Below are positions 1 to 8,067 of a stretch of DNA of 64,000 nt, piece after piece. The notes beneath the pieces were generated by a model. That model searched no databases. It was not told the DNA's origin and saw nothing but the letters and a program-made list of their open reading frames with translations. The stretch is from CAVVIH01 sp963748295 (GTDB taxonomy: Bacteria; Acidobacteriota; Vicinamibacteria; Vicinamibacterales; 2-12-FULL-66-21): the NCBI GenBank assembly GCA_963748295.1, contig CAVVIH010000006.1:806001-870000 (forward strand), given 5' to 3'. Every line of letters begins with the position of its first letter. Positions within the stretch are counted from its first letter, which is position 1. Made by a program: the position numbers and the translations under genes.

Positions 1-375
1 GTGCGCCAGAACAACTCACTCGACGAGCAGGCGTTCATCGAACACTGGAGGGCGATCGCCGACAAGATCCACATCACCGATCTTCACAACTGGGCCGGTA
101 CGCTCAACACCGAGTCGGACGTCAATTACCCCTGCTACCGCCCGTGGCTGACCTTCACCGTGCTGTGGGACGGCCGCGTCTCGCTCTGCTGCGCCGACTT
201 CGACGGCCGGACGGTGCTCGGTGACCTGAACACGTCGACAATTCAGGAGATCTGGAACGCCGAACCCTATCGTCAGGCGAGGCGCATGCATCTCGAGAGC
301 GGTGGCCCCGACATCTGCCGGTCCTGCGATCTGCCCCGAAAAGACTCGCCTCTCTGGATTACAAAACTGACCTGA
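1..375 (+). CDS. radical SAM protein, C-terminal SPASM domain (5' end outside window)
   Basis: This is the last 124 residues of a radical SAM enzyme; the catalytic CxxxCxxC region lies upstream of the window, so position 1 is not a real start. What is visible fits a SPASM/twitch auxiliary iron-sulfur domain: a Cys in NYPCYRPW, a Cys pair in SLCCADF, the typical GDLN followed by IQEIWN, and a closing CRSCD. SPASM proteins bind extra 4Fe-4S clusters and modify peptides, sugars or other small substrates; the substrate here cannot be told. The same signature recurs in the full-length radical SAM gene at 5228-6523, and both sit around a flippase and a glycosyltransferase, so a role in surface glycan or lipid modification is inferred. 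The gene stops about 70 bases before the next one. Confidence 0.8.
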   Translation: MRQNNSLDEQAFIEHWRAIADKIHITDLHNWAGTLNTESDVNYPCYRPWLTFTVLWDGRVSLCCADFDGRTVLGDLNTSTIQEIWNAEPYRQARRMHLESGGPDICRSCDLPRKDSPLWITKLT

Positions 376-446
376 TTTTCCATCCGGCAGGCTCGATCAT
401 CCGTCTAAAGAGGCGTATACTGATTTTGTCCCCATCGGAGCTTGTT

Positions 447-1184
447 ATGAGGAAACTGTTTAGCTATGCGGCTTTAACGGCAGGTCTTCTCGCGGTGCCG
501 GCGCTCGCGTCGGCCGGAGACCTCAGCCTTACGATCGTTGACGGGCGGGTCACGCTGGTCGCCCAGGACGTCACCGTCAGGCAGATCCTTGCCGAATGGG
601 CACGCATCGGCCAGACGAAGATCGTCAACGCCGACAAGCTCATCGGACCGCCGCTCACGCTCGAGCTGCGAGACGTCCCCGAGGGCCAGGCCCTCGAAAC
701 CGTCCTGCGCTCCGCCGCCGGCTACGTCGTCGCGCCGCGGCTGGCGGGCGCGACCGGCACGTCGAATTTCGACAGCATCGTGATCCTCGCGACGAGCCGC
801 GCGCCCGCCGTCACCCAGGCTCCGCCGTCCCCGTTCATCAACCGTCCGGCGCAGCCGCAGCCGATGATGCCGCAGGTCACGACGACAGACGATGACGACA
901 CCGATCCGAACGAATCAGCTCCAGGACCCGGCCCGACCGGCGCGCAGTTCCCCGGCGCGCAGCAATTCCCCGGACCCGGACAAGTACCCGGACAGGTTGG
1001 GACACCGCAGCAGGGTCAGCCGCAGCAGCCGGGACAGCCCCAGGGTCCGATGACGGCGCCACGTCCGGGCCAGCTGCCGGCGCAGCCGAATCAGGGACAG
1101 AACCCGTACACGCCCGGCATGGTTCCGCCACGCCCGAACCCAACGGCCGTTCCGCGGCCCGGCGGCGGATCCGGCGGGAATTAA
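447..1184 (+). CDS. exported protein with STN-like N-terminal domain and Pro/Gln/Gly-rich tail
   Basis: I chose the ATG at 447, which follows GGAG by six bases and starts directly at the signal peptide (MRKLFSYAALTAGLLAVPAL, cleavage near ALASAG). A TTG at 426 is possible but adds a non-signal stretch. Residues about 25-110 look like the secretin/TonB short N-terminal (STN) fold: VTVRQILAEWARIGQTKIV followed by LELRDVPEGQALETVLRSAAGY. From about residue 130 to the end the protein is low-complexity, rich in Pro, Gln and Gly, with no transmembrane segment. A periplasmic or surface-associated protein is likely. No function is assigned. It is not a secretin, because the beta-barrel part is missing. 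No obvious partner gene is adjacent. Confidence 0.7.
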   Translation: MRKLFSYAALTAGLLAVPALASAGDLSLTIVDGRVTLVAQDVTVRQILAEWARIGQTKIVNADKLIGPPLTLELRDVPEGQALETVLRSAAGYVVAPRLAGATGTSNFDSIVILATSRAPAVTQAPPSPFINRPAQPQPMMPQVTTTDDDDTDPNESAPGPGPTGAQFPGAQQFPGPGQVPGQVGTPQQGQPQQPGQPQGPMTAPRPGQLPAQPNQGQNPYTPGMVPPRPNPTAVPRPGGGSGGN

Positions 1185-1202
1185 GCAGCCCTAGAGGGCT
1201 GC
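1185..1202. terminator. short intergenic hairpin after the STN-like gene
   Basis: Perfect 8-bp inverted repeat GCAGCCCT / AGGGCTGC with a two-base AG loop, starting right after the TAA of the preceding gene. There is no T-tract, so it may be a weak terminator or a dispersed repeat unit. Confidence 0.4.
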
Positions 1203-1210
1203 GCTACGGC

Positions 1211-1216
1211 TAGAAT
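1211..1216 (+). promoter_or_regulatory. candidate -10 box (TAGAAT) for the methyltransferase gene
   Basis: TAGAAT lies ten bases before the ATG at 1227. If used, transcription would start within a few bases of the start codon. No clear -35 is visible. Confidence 0.3.
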
Positions 1217-1226
1217 CATCGCGAAG

Positions 1227-1937
1227 ATGACAGCCAGCCCGCCGGTGGTGCGCCGCGGCGAATATGCGGCGCGCGGCGACTACCACCGCGTCCCCGATCC
1301 GTCCTGGGAGTACTACCCGACCTACATCGCGAAACTCGAGCTCGTCCGCCGGTGGCTCTCCGCGCTTCCGCGCGGCATGCGCGTCCTCGATGCGGGCTGC
1401 GGCGAAGGCGTGCTGGTCGACGAGTTCACCGGCCGCTTGAACATCGAAGGGATCGATCCGAACTACTCATCGGATCGCGTGCGCACCGGGTCCCTGACGG
1501 ATCTGCCTTTCGAGGACAACTCGTTCGATCGGGCGATCTGCCTCGACGTCCTGGAGCACCTGACGTTCGAGGAACAGCCGAAGGCGCTTGGTGAGCTTCA
1601 TCGAGTCCTGAGGTCCGGTGGCGAGCTGCTGGTGTCGATTCCAAACCTCGCGCACCTTCAGTCCCGCATTCACTTTCTCCTGCAGGGGCGGCTCATTCGC
1701 ACGGCGTCGGAGGAGAAACATCCGGGCGACCGACCGGCTGCGGAGTACATCAAGCTCGCCGAACGCGCCGGCTTCACGATGACGGCGCGACAGGGGATCT
1801 TCCCGACCGTTCCGATTCTCACGCGCCTGATTCGCCGGAATCCTCGAGGGCTGCTTCCGCTGCACCGCTGGCTCACCCGGCTCCTGCCCGTCCCGGGCTG
1901 GTGTTTCCTGAACCTGCTGACGTTCCGGAAACCCTGA
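1227..1937 (+). CDS. class I SAM-dependent methyltransferase
   Basis: This 236-residue protein has the motif I glycine loop VLDAGCGEG near residue 52 and the later LPFEDNSFDRAICLDVLEHL segment typical of the Methyltransf_11/UbiE-like Rossmann fold. It would transfer a methyl group from S-adenosylmethionine to a small molecule or sugar; the acceptor is not evident. The C-terminal hydrophobic, basic stretch may help membrane association. It ends eight bases before the TTG of the flippase and is probably co-transcribed with it, so methylation of a glycan or lipid carrier intermediate is the natural inference. A weak TAGAAT box lies just upstream. Family assignment is firm, substrate unknown. Confidence 0.85.
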   Translation: MTASPPVVRRGEYAARGDYHRVPDPSWEYYPTYIAKLELVRRWLSALPRGMRVLDAGCGEGVLVDEFTGRLNIEGIDPNYSSDRVRTGSLTDLPFEDNSFDRAICLDVLEHLTFEEQPKALGELHRVLRSGGELLVSIPNLAHLQSRIHFLLQGRLIRTASEEKHPGDRPAAEYIKLAERAGFTMTARQGIFPTVPILTRLIRRNPRGLLPLHRWLTRLLPVPGWCFLNLLTFRKP

Positions 1938-1944
1938 GCGCGCT

Positions 1945-3514
1945 TTGTTCCAGAAGATTCGCGAGCTTTCGAAGAATCTCGCCATCTACGGCCTCGGCGA
2001 CGTCGCGGTCTCCATCGTCAACTTCCTCCTGCTGCCGCTCTACGTCCTCTACCTGACGCCGGAGGACTACGGTGCGCTGCGGCTGCTCGGCAGCGTCGAG
2101 GTGATCGCGAAGATCTTCTTCCGCTGGGGCCTCGACGGCTCCTTCATGCGGTTCTATTACGACTACGAAGACACCGCGTCACGGCAGCGGCTGGCGAGCA
2201 CGATCTTATTCTTTCTGGCGGCGGTCAACGGCGCGCTGCTGATTATCGCGCTGCTCGTCGCGCCGGTGCTCGCGGTGAGGCTGTTCGAAGGAGCGCCTCA
2301 CCTGCGTGCGCTGCAGCTGACGCTGCTCAACACCTGCATCATCGGGTTCACGTTCTTCCCGTTTCACCTGCTGCGGATGGAAAAGCGCGCGGCCCAGTTC
2401 AGCGCGCTGACGCTGGTCCGCTCGGTGCTCACCGTGGTGCTCCGCATCGTCCTGATCGTCGGCTTCGGCCTTGGCGTGCTGGGCGTGGTGCTCGCGGATC
2501 TCGCGGTGACTGCCGCGCTGATGGCCGTGCTGGTCCGATGGTTCAAGCCGATTATCCGTCCGATGTTCTCGCGGACGATGCTCCGGGAATCGCTGGCGTT
2601 CGGGTTGCCGCGCATTCCCCACGCCGCGGCGCAGCAGGTGATTGCGGTCGGCGACACGTTCATCCTGAAGATGTTCAGGCCGCTGCACGAAATCGGCGTG
2701 TACTCGATGGGCGTCAGCTTCGGGCTGACCCAGAAGCTGTTTCTGAGCGCGTTCGAGTACGCCTGGGCGCCGTTCTACTATGCGAACGCGCGCGAGCCCG
2801 ATGCGAAGCGCCTGTTCAGCAGCATGACGACCTACGGTCTCGCGGTCCTTGCGCTCATGACCGCGGGGCTGTCGGCCATCGGCGGCGACCTGCTGGCGGC
2901 GGTGACGCGCGATCAGGCGGTCTATTACCTGCCCGCCGCGGACGTCATCACGTGGACCGCCGTCGGCGTGTTCTTCCAGGGCGCCTATCTGCTGACGTCG
3001 ATCGGGCTGAACATCACCAAGAACACGCAGGTACTACCCCGCCTCGACCATGGCCGCGGCAGCCGGGAATATCGGGCTGAACTTCGCGCTGGTGCCGCGA
3101 TTTGGCATGATGGGCGCGGCCTGGGCGAACGCAATCGCGTACGCGATCCAGGCGCTGCTCGCGTATCGATTCTCGCAGCGCTTCTACCCGGTCGAGTACG
3201 AAACGAGACGCATCGTCACACTCACGGCGGCAGCGCTGGCGGCGTGCCTGATTGCACGAGCGCTTCCCGCCATGCCGCCGATCGCGGGCGTCCTCGCTCG
3301 CGGCGCGACGGTGGTCGCGGTGTATACAGGCATCCTTGCTGCGGCCGGGTTCTTCAGGGCGGATGAACTCCGGGCACTGGCATCGCTGCGGCAGCGGCCG
3401 AGACCTGCCCCGGCGCCGCAGGTTCCGGAGGTCACCGAGCTGGCCGGCGAGATCGTCGCGGCTGAACTGCCGCTGGAAGAAATGGAAACAACCGAGCGCA
3501 AGGGCCGGCGGTGA
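1945..3514 (+). CDS. polysaccharide flippase (Wzx/MATE-like), frameshifted
   Basis: This multi-pass membrane protein belongs to the polysaccharide biosynthesis/MOP flippase group, which moves lipid-linked oligosaccharides across the inner membrane. The first part reads well from a TTG at 1945 (FQKIRELSKNLAIYGLGDV) to ITKNTQ. The frame then breaks near 3030-3034: one extra base, most simply a G in CAGGTAC, moves the continuation YYPASTMAAAAGNIGLNFAL into the next frame, where it runs to 3514. Joined, the product is about 520 residues with some 12-14 predicted helices. The last 50 residues are a cytosolic, Pro- and Glu-rich tail. The stop overlaps the GTG of the next gene (GTGA). The break is either a sequence error or a recent inactivation. 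Confidence 0.8.
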
Positions 3515-5244
3515 GTCCCAGGGCTCGCGACACGCTCGTGCTCGCCGCGATCTGCGCGATGGCGCTCGCGCTTCGCGTCATCGGACTGCAATACGGGCTG
3601 CCGGCCGTCTACAACCCCGACGAAGCGGCGATCATGACGCGCGCGCTGAGCTTCGCCAAGGGCACGCTGAACCCGGGCAACTTTCTCTATCCGACGTTCT
3701 ACTTCTACGTGCTCTTCGCCTGGGTGGGTGTCTATCTCGGGTTCCTGCTCCTCACGGGAAAGGTCGAATCGATTGCCGCGCTGCAGCGGCTCTATTTCAC
3801 CGCGCCGACGGGCATCTACACGGCGGGCCGGGCGCTCGGCGCCGCCTGCGGCGCCGCCACCGTCGCGCTGCTGCATCGCCTGACGCTGCGGTTCGCCGAT
3901 CCGCGCGCCGCGCTGGCGGCGGCGGTGTTCCTGGCGGTGGCGCCGCTTCACGTGCGCGATTCGCATTACGTCAAGCACGACGTGCCGGCGACGCTCGCGA
4001 TCGTGGTGGCGTATCTGGCGATCACTCGCCTGTGGCCGGCGCAGCGAGCGGATGGTCCACCCTCACGCGACGCGCTGGTTGCCGGCGCCGCGTGCGGTGT
4101 GGCGTTCTCCACTCATTACTACTGCGTGTTCCTCGCTGCGCCGCTTGCGTTTGCCGTCGTTGCACGCCACAGGAACGACGGCGCGGGCGCGATCGTGCGT
4201 GGCCTGGCTGTCGCTGCAACAGCGAGCGCGGTGACCTTCTTCGCGCTCTCGCCGTTCATTCTCCTCGAGCCGCTGACGGCGCTGCGCGACGTCGTCGGCA
4301 ATCGCGAGATCGTCGTCGATCGCGCGGTCGCGGAGGGCGCGTTCGCGCCGGCGGTGCGCTACATGGACATGCTGTGGACCGACTCCGCAGGACAGCCGAT
4401 CGTCGCGCTGGCGATCGCCGGCACGTTGTGGATGCTCGCGACTTCGCCAGCGCGGGCGGCGTTGCTGCTCGCCTTCCCGGTTCCCTTCCTCCTGTTCATC
4501 GTCAACACGGCGCCAGCCAGCCGGTATCTCAACCCGGTGATGCCCTTCGTCGCACTGTTCGCCGGCTGGACGATCTCACGGGCTGTCGCCCGAATCCGGG
4601 GGGGCCATGCCGTCTTCTGGATCGCCGTCATGGCGGTGGCGGCTCCATCGCTCTACGGCAGCATCCGTGCCGTACAGTTCTTCCGTCAGGACGACACCCG
4701 CACGCTGGCGCAGCGATACATCGAAGAGCACATCGGGCCCGGGACCACCGTCGCCATTCAGCCGCACTCGGTGATGTTGATGCCGACACGCGAGAGCCTG
4801 GTCGAGGCCGTGTCGCAGAAGCTCGGCAGCATGGAGCAGGCATCCGTCAGGCTGAAGCTGCAACTCTCGCTGGAGCCGTATCCGGCGTCAGCCTACCGGC
4901 TCATCTATCTCGGGAGTGGAGGGCTTGATGCCGACAAGATCTATGTGGAGTACGAGGCCCTCGGCGGGTCGGCCGGCCTGGGCCGGCTGCGGTCCCTGGG
5001 CGTGGCTTTCGTTGTCGTCAAGCGATACAATAATCCGGATCCAGCAACGTTGCCGTTCTTCGATGCATTGGCGCAGAACGGCCGGCGAATTGCCGTGTTT
5101 TCACCTTACCGGCCGGGAACGACCGCGGCCGAGCAGGCACGGGTCGATCCTTTCCTGCACAATACCGATATCCGGATCGCCGGCGCACTGGAACGCCCCG
5201 GCCCGATGCTGGAGATCTGGGAACTGAATGCCTCTGGCTCCTGA
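3511..5244 (+). CDS. GT39/ArnT-like integral membrane glycosyltransferase
   Basis: This 577-residue protein has the layout of GT-C fold, family 39 (protein O-mannosyltransferase/ArnT) enzymes: a first helix, then a periplasmic loop with the acidic pair in YNPDEAAIM near residue 40, a string of hydrophobic segments (about 9-11), and a soluble C-terminal domain. Such enzymes use polyprenyl-phosphate sugars as donors and glycosylate proteins or lipids at the outer face of the inner membrane. The GTG start overlaps the flippase stop by four bases, and the end overlaps the next gene by 17 bases, so these are one operon. Acceptor unknown. Confidence 0.8.
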   Translation: MSPRARDTLVLAAICAMALALRVIGLQYGLPAVYNPDEAAIMTRALSFAKGTLNPGNFLYPTFYFYVLFAWVGVYLGFLLLTGKVESIAALQRLYFTAPTGIYTAGRALGAACGAATVALLHRLTLRFADPRAALAAAVFLAVAPLHVRDSHYVKHDVPATLAIVVAYLAITRLWPAQRADGPPSRDALVAGAACGVAFSTHYYCVFLAAPLAFAVVARHRNDGAGAIVRGLAVAATASAVTFFALSPFILLEPLTALRDVVGNREIVVDRAVAEGAFAPAVRYMDMLWTDSAGQPIVALAIAGTLWMLATSPARAALLLAFPVPFLLFIVNTAPASRYLNPVMPFVALFAGWTISRAVARIRGGHAVFWIAVMAVAAPSLYGSIRAVQFFRQDDTRTLAQRYIEEHIGPGTTVAIQPHSVMLMPTRESLVEAVSQKLGSMEQASVRLKLQLSLEPYPASAYRLIYLGSGGLDADKIYVEYEALGGSAGLGRLRSLGVAFVVVKRYNNPDPATLPFFDALAQNGRRIAVFSPYRPGTTAAEQARVDPFLHNTDIRIAGALERPGPMLEIWELNASGS

Positions 5245-6523
5245 CGCGACACACCCGGGCGGCACTCACGTCTCGTTGCGTGAGAGCCTGCGCACGTCCG
5301 TGGCGCGGGTCCGCGAATCGCTGAAGACGCGGGCACGCGCGCTGCCGGTCGCGCGCCACGCCTGGGCGCGTTACCGCCGCCGCCGCTACGAGCAGCGCAT
5401 CCAGCGCTTCCTGTCAGAAAAGTCGGGGCGGGCGGATCGGCTGCCGATCGGCGCCGTCTACGAAGCCACCATGCGGTGCAACCTGCACTGCGAGTTCTGC
5501 TACGTCGGCGATCTGCTGAACATCGAGGGCGAATGGCGTCAGGAGATGACGCTCGAGGCGCTCGGAAAAGCGTTCCCGGAGCAGTCGGGCTTTCAAATCA
5601 GCCTCACCGGCGGAGAGATCTTCATGCGCAAGGACATCATGTCCGTGCTGGATCTCTTCCGTTCGAAGGGCTACGCGTGCGGCTATCTGACGACGAACGG
5701 GACGATTATCAACGAGGAGCGGGCCAACGCGCTCGCCGATCTCGCGTCCGCGGGTTTCCTGAAGCACGTCAGCGTCTCGATTGACGGTCCCGGCGAGCTG
5801 CACGACGCGGCGCGCGGGCTCAAGGGCACGTTCGATCGCACCTGCGAGGGCCTGCGGCGGCTTCAGGAGGCCGCGCGGCGCAAGCACGCGCCACTGCGCG
5901 TCAGCATCAACACCACCGTCGCGCACGAGAGCCTGGAGGCGCTGGATCAGATGGTCGACGTGGCCGAGGAGCTCGGCGTGGATGCCATCGGCCTCAATCA
6001 TCTGATGTACAGCACGCCGGAAGAAGTCGCCGAGACCGTGCGGCTGATCGGCGCGGCGGACGCATCCGCCATCGCGACGTTCGTGACCGCCGATCCGGGG
6101 CTCAATCTGGCGCTGGTCCAGCGGCAGGTCGCCAGCCTCCAGGAAAAGTGCCGGCGCAAGAACGTCCTGTTCGACTACCGGCCCAAAGTGCATCCGCAGC
6201 TGTTGGAGAACTACTACACGCCGGGCGCCAAACTCGAGGGACGCTGTCTCTATCCCTTCCTTCATGCCCGCGTATCGTTCTCAGGCAAGGTGTACTTCTG
6301 CCCGTTCATCCGTATCGAGGTGGGCGACCTCGGCAACTCGTCGCTCGAGGAGATCTGGAACGGTGAACGCTACGTGACTCTCCGCCGCAAGCTGGTCGAG
6401 AATGGAATCTTTCCGGTGTGCCGGCGCTGCTGCAAGGTGGAGCTGTCGCCGCAGCCGGTTGCGGAACCGTTCAGTCCGGGCGTTACGCCACGACGCGCCA
6501 TCCCCCTGACCGTTGTCCGCTGA
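5228..6523 (+). CDS. radical SAM/SPASM domain protein
   Basis: This 431-residue protein begins with about 70 basic residues. A radical SAM core follows with CNLHCEFC (Cys 84, 88 and 91), the 4Fe-4S ligands, then the GGE-type motif in SLTGGEIFMRKD. The C-terminal region has SPASM features: GRCLYPF, YFCPF, GDLGNSSLEEIWN and CRRCC. These enzymes generate a 5'-deoxyadenosyl radical and often modify peptides or carbohydrates. It overlaps the upstream glycosyltransferase and is followed by a second, different radical SAM gene. It shares the GDLN/EIWN signature with the truncated gene at the window start, suggesting related roles. Substrate cannot be named. Confidence 0.88.
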   Translation: MPLAPDATHPGGTHVSLRESLRTSVARVRESLKTRARALPVARHAWARYRRRRYEQRIQRFLSEKSGRADRLPIGAVYEATMRCNLHCEFCYVGDLLNIEGEWRQEMTLEALGKAFPEQSGFQISLTGGEIFMRKDIMSVLDLFRSKGYACGYLTTNGTIINEERANALADLASAGFLKHVSVSIDGPGELHDAARGLKGTFDRTCEGLRRLQEAARRKHAPLRVSINTTVAHESLEALDQMVDVAEELGVDAIGLNHLMYSTPEEVAETVRLIGAADASAIATFVTADPGLNLALVQRQVASLQEKCRRKNVLFDYRPKVHPQLLENYYTPGAKLEGRCLYPFLHARVSFSGKVYFCPFIRIEVGDLGNSSLEEIWNGERYVTLRRKLVENGIFPVCRRCCKVELSPQPVAEPFSPGVTPRRAIPLTVVR

Positions 6524-6533
6524 CCTTCAACGC

Positions 6534-8015
6534 ATGCTCGGCCGCCGAACACTTCTCGTCAACCCCCCGCTCATCAAGGGCGTCGCGTTCACCAGACAGG
6601 GCCGCTGCCAGGAGCGCGAAGAGGTCCTGGGCACGACGAAGCCGCCCTACACGCTCGCGCTGCTGGCCTCGATGCTGCGCAACGCCGGGTGCGACGTGCG
6701 GGTCGTCGACGCGACCGCGTCGCAGCGGTCGACGGCGGCGATCATCGAGAATCTCGAGCGCGACGGTTTCGCGCCGACCCTGATCGTGTTTCCGAGCACG
6801 ACGCCGACATTCGATGCGGACGTCGCTGAAATGGCCGCCATCAAGCGCAGGTTCAACGCGCCGATGTTCTGCTTCGGCCCGCATGCCTCGACGGTGCCGG
6901 CGGAGTCGATGCAGCGCGCGCAGGACGTCGACGGCATGTTCGTCGGCGAGCCTGAAGATGGCGTCATGCAGCTCGCCGCTCTCGACTCGCTGGATCGGCT
7001 CGGCGAGATTCCCAGTCTCACGTGGCGCAGCGGCAGCGCCGTATTCCCTCATCGCGCGCACGGAAGCTTCAGCCTGTTCGCACAGTCGCCGTATCCGGCG
7101 TGGGACCTGCTGGATCTGAAGCGCTACGCGCTCCCGCTCGTCGACAAGCCGTACGTGATCGTGGAGACCAGCCGCGGCTGTCCCTACACGTGTGACTTCT
7201 GCGTGGCGCCCATCCACCAGGGACACAAGTTCAGGGAGCGCAGTCCCAAGTCACTGGTGGACGAAATCGAGCGGACGTATCGGGAGCTCGGCATCGAGTT
7301 CTTCTATCTCTGGGGCGACACGGTCACGCTGAACGTCAAGTCGTTCTCCGCGTTCTGCGACGAGCTGATCGCGCGTCAGCTGCCGATTCAGTGGTTCGGC
7401 AACGCGCGCGCGGACAACCTGACGGATCCGGCCTTCGTGCATCGGCTGCGGCGCGCGGGCTGCTGGATGCTCGCGCTCGGCATCGAGTCCGAATCCGACG
7501 AGGTGCGCAAGGACATGGTCAAGCGCCTCGAGCGGCAGAAGATCCAGGCCGCGTTCGCGAACATGCGTCAGGCCGGTATCAAGTCGTTCGCGTTTTTCAT
7601 CTTCGGCTATCCGGGCGAAACACCGCAGACGATGGATCTGACGACCAACTACGCGATCGAGCTGGACCCGGATTTTGCGAACTTCTATCCGGCGGTTCCG
7701 TATCCCGGGACCGCGCTGTTCGACAAGTGCGTGCGCGATGGATTGCTCCGGCCCGAGGACGCGGACTGGACGCGGATGGAGTACTCGTATTACCTGCTGC
7801 GCGGCAACGGGCTCGACGAGAAGGTCGTGATGGAGGCGATCAACCGCGCCCGCCGGCGGTTCTTCCTCCGTCCCGCCTACATCAGCCGGCACGTCGGCGA
7901 TATCGCGAAGCTCGCGCTCACGAAACAGGCGATTGTCTGGAAGGTGCTCTCGCGCACGCTGTTCGGTGCGCGAGTCGAGGATACGGACGTTCGAACTGCG
8001 AATGCTGAAGTCTGA
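6534..8015 (+). CDS. B12-binding domain radical SAM protein
   Basis: The N-terminal 180 residues form a cobalamin-binding-like Rossmann domain (LLVNPP at the start, then PPYTLALLASMLRNAG). The radical SAM core follows with CPYTCDFC (Cys 216, 220 and 223), then the GIESESDEVRKDMVKR and FFIFGYPGET segments typical of the BchE/HpnP-like group. Members do methylations, cyclisations and other reactions on lipids, tetrapyrroles or antibiotics. I prefer ATG 6534, since LGRRTLLVNPP starts the domain; TTG 6513 overlaps the previous gene. It closes a run of three radical SAM genes around the flippase. A strong inverted repeat covers its stop codon. Confidence 0.87.
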   Translation: MLGRRTLLVNPPLIKGVAFTRQGRCQEREEVLGTTKPPYTLALLASMLRNAGCDVRVVDATASQRSTAAIIENLERDGFAPTLIVFPSTTPTFDADVAEMAAIKRRFNAPMFCFGPHASTVPAESMQRAQDVDGMFVGEPEDGVMQLAALDSLDRLGEIPSLTWRSGSAVFPHRAHGSFSLFAQSPYPAWDLLDLKRYALPLVDKPYVIVETSRGCPYTCDFCVAPIHQGHKFRERSPKSLVDEIERTYRELGIEFFYLWGDTVTLNVKSFSAFCDELIARQLPIQWFGNARADNLTDPAFVHRLRRAGCWMLALGIESESDEVRKDMVKRLERQKIQAAFANMRQAGIKSFAFFIFGYPGETPQTMDLTTNYAIELDPDFANFYPAVPYPGTALFDKCVRDGLLRPEDADWTRMEYSYYLLRGNGLDEKVVMEAINRARRRFFLRPAYISRHVGDIAKLALTKQAIVWKVLSRTLFGARVEDTDVRTANAEV

Positions 8016-8058
8016 TTGCTGAAAGCTGGCAGCGATCAGCTGTCAGCTTTCAGCAATC
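8014..8058. terminator. perfect 15-bp inverted repeat between convergent genes
   Basis: GATTGCTGAAAGCTG (8014-8028) pairs perfectly with CAGCTTTCAGCAATC (8044-8058) around a 15-base loop that itself contains CAGCT repeats. It starts inside the stop codon of the radical SAM gene and ends ten bases before the stop of the convergent gene, so a bidirectional terminator is likely. No T-tract is present. Its AGCT-based words match the array at 30917-30980. Confidence 0.6.
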
Positions 8059-8067
8059 CCAATCGGA

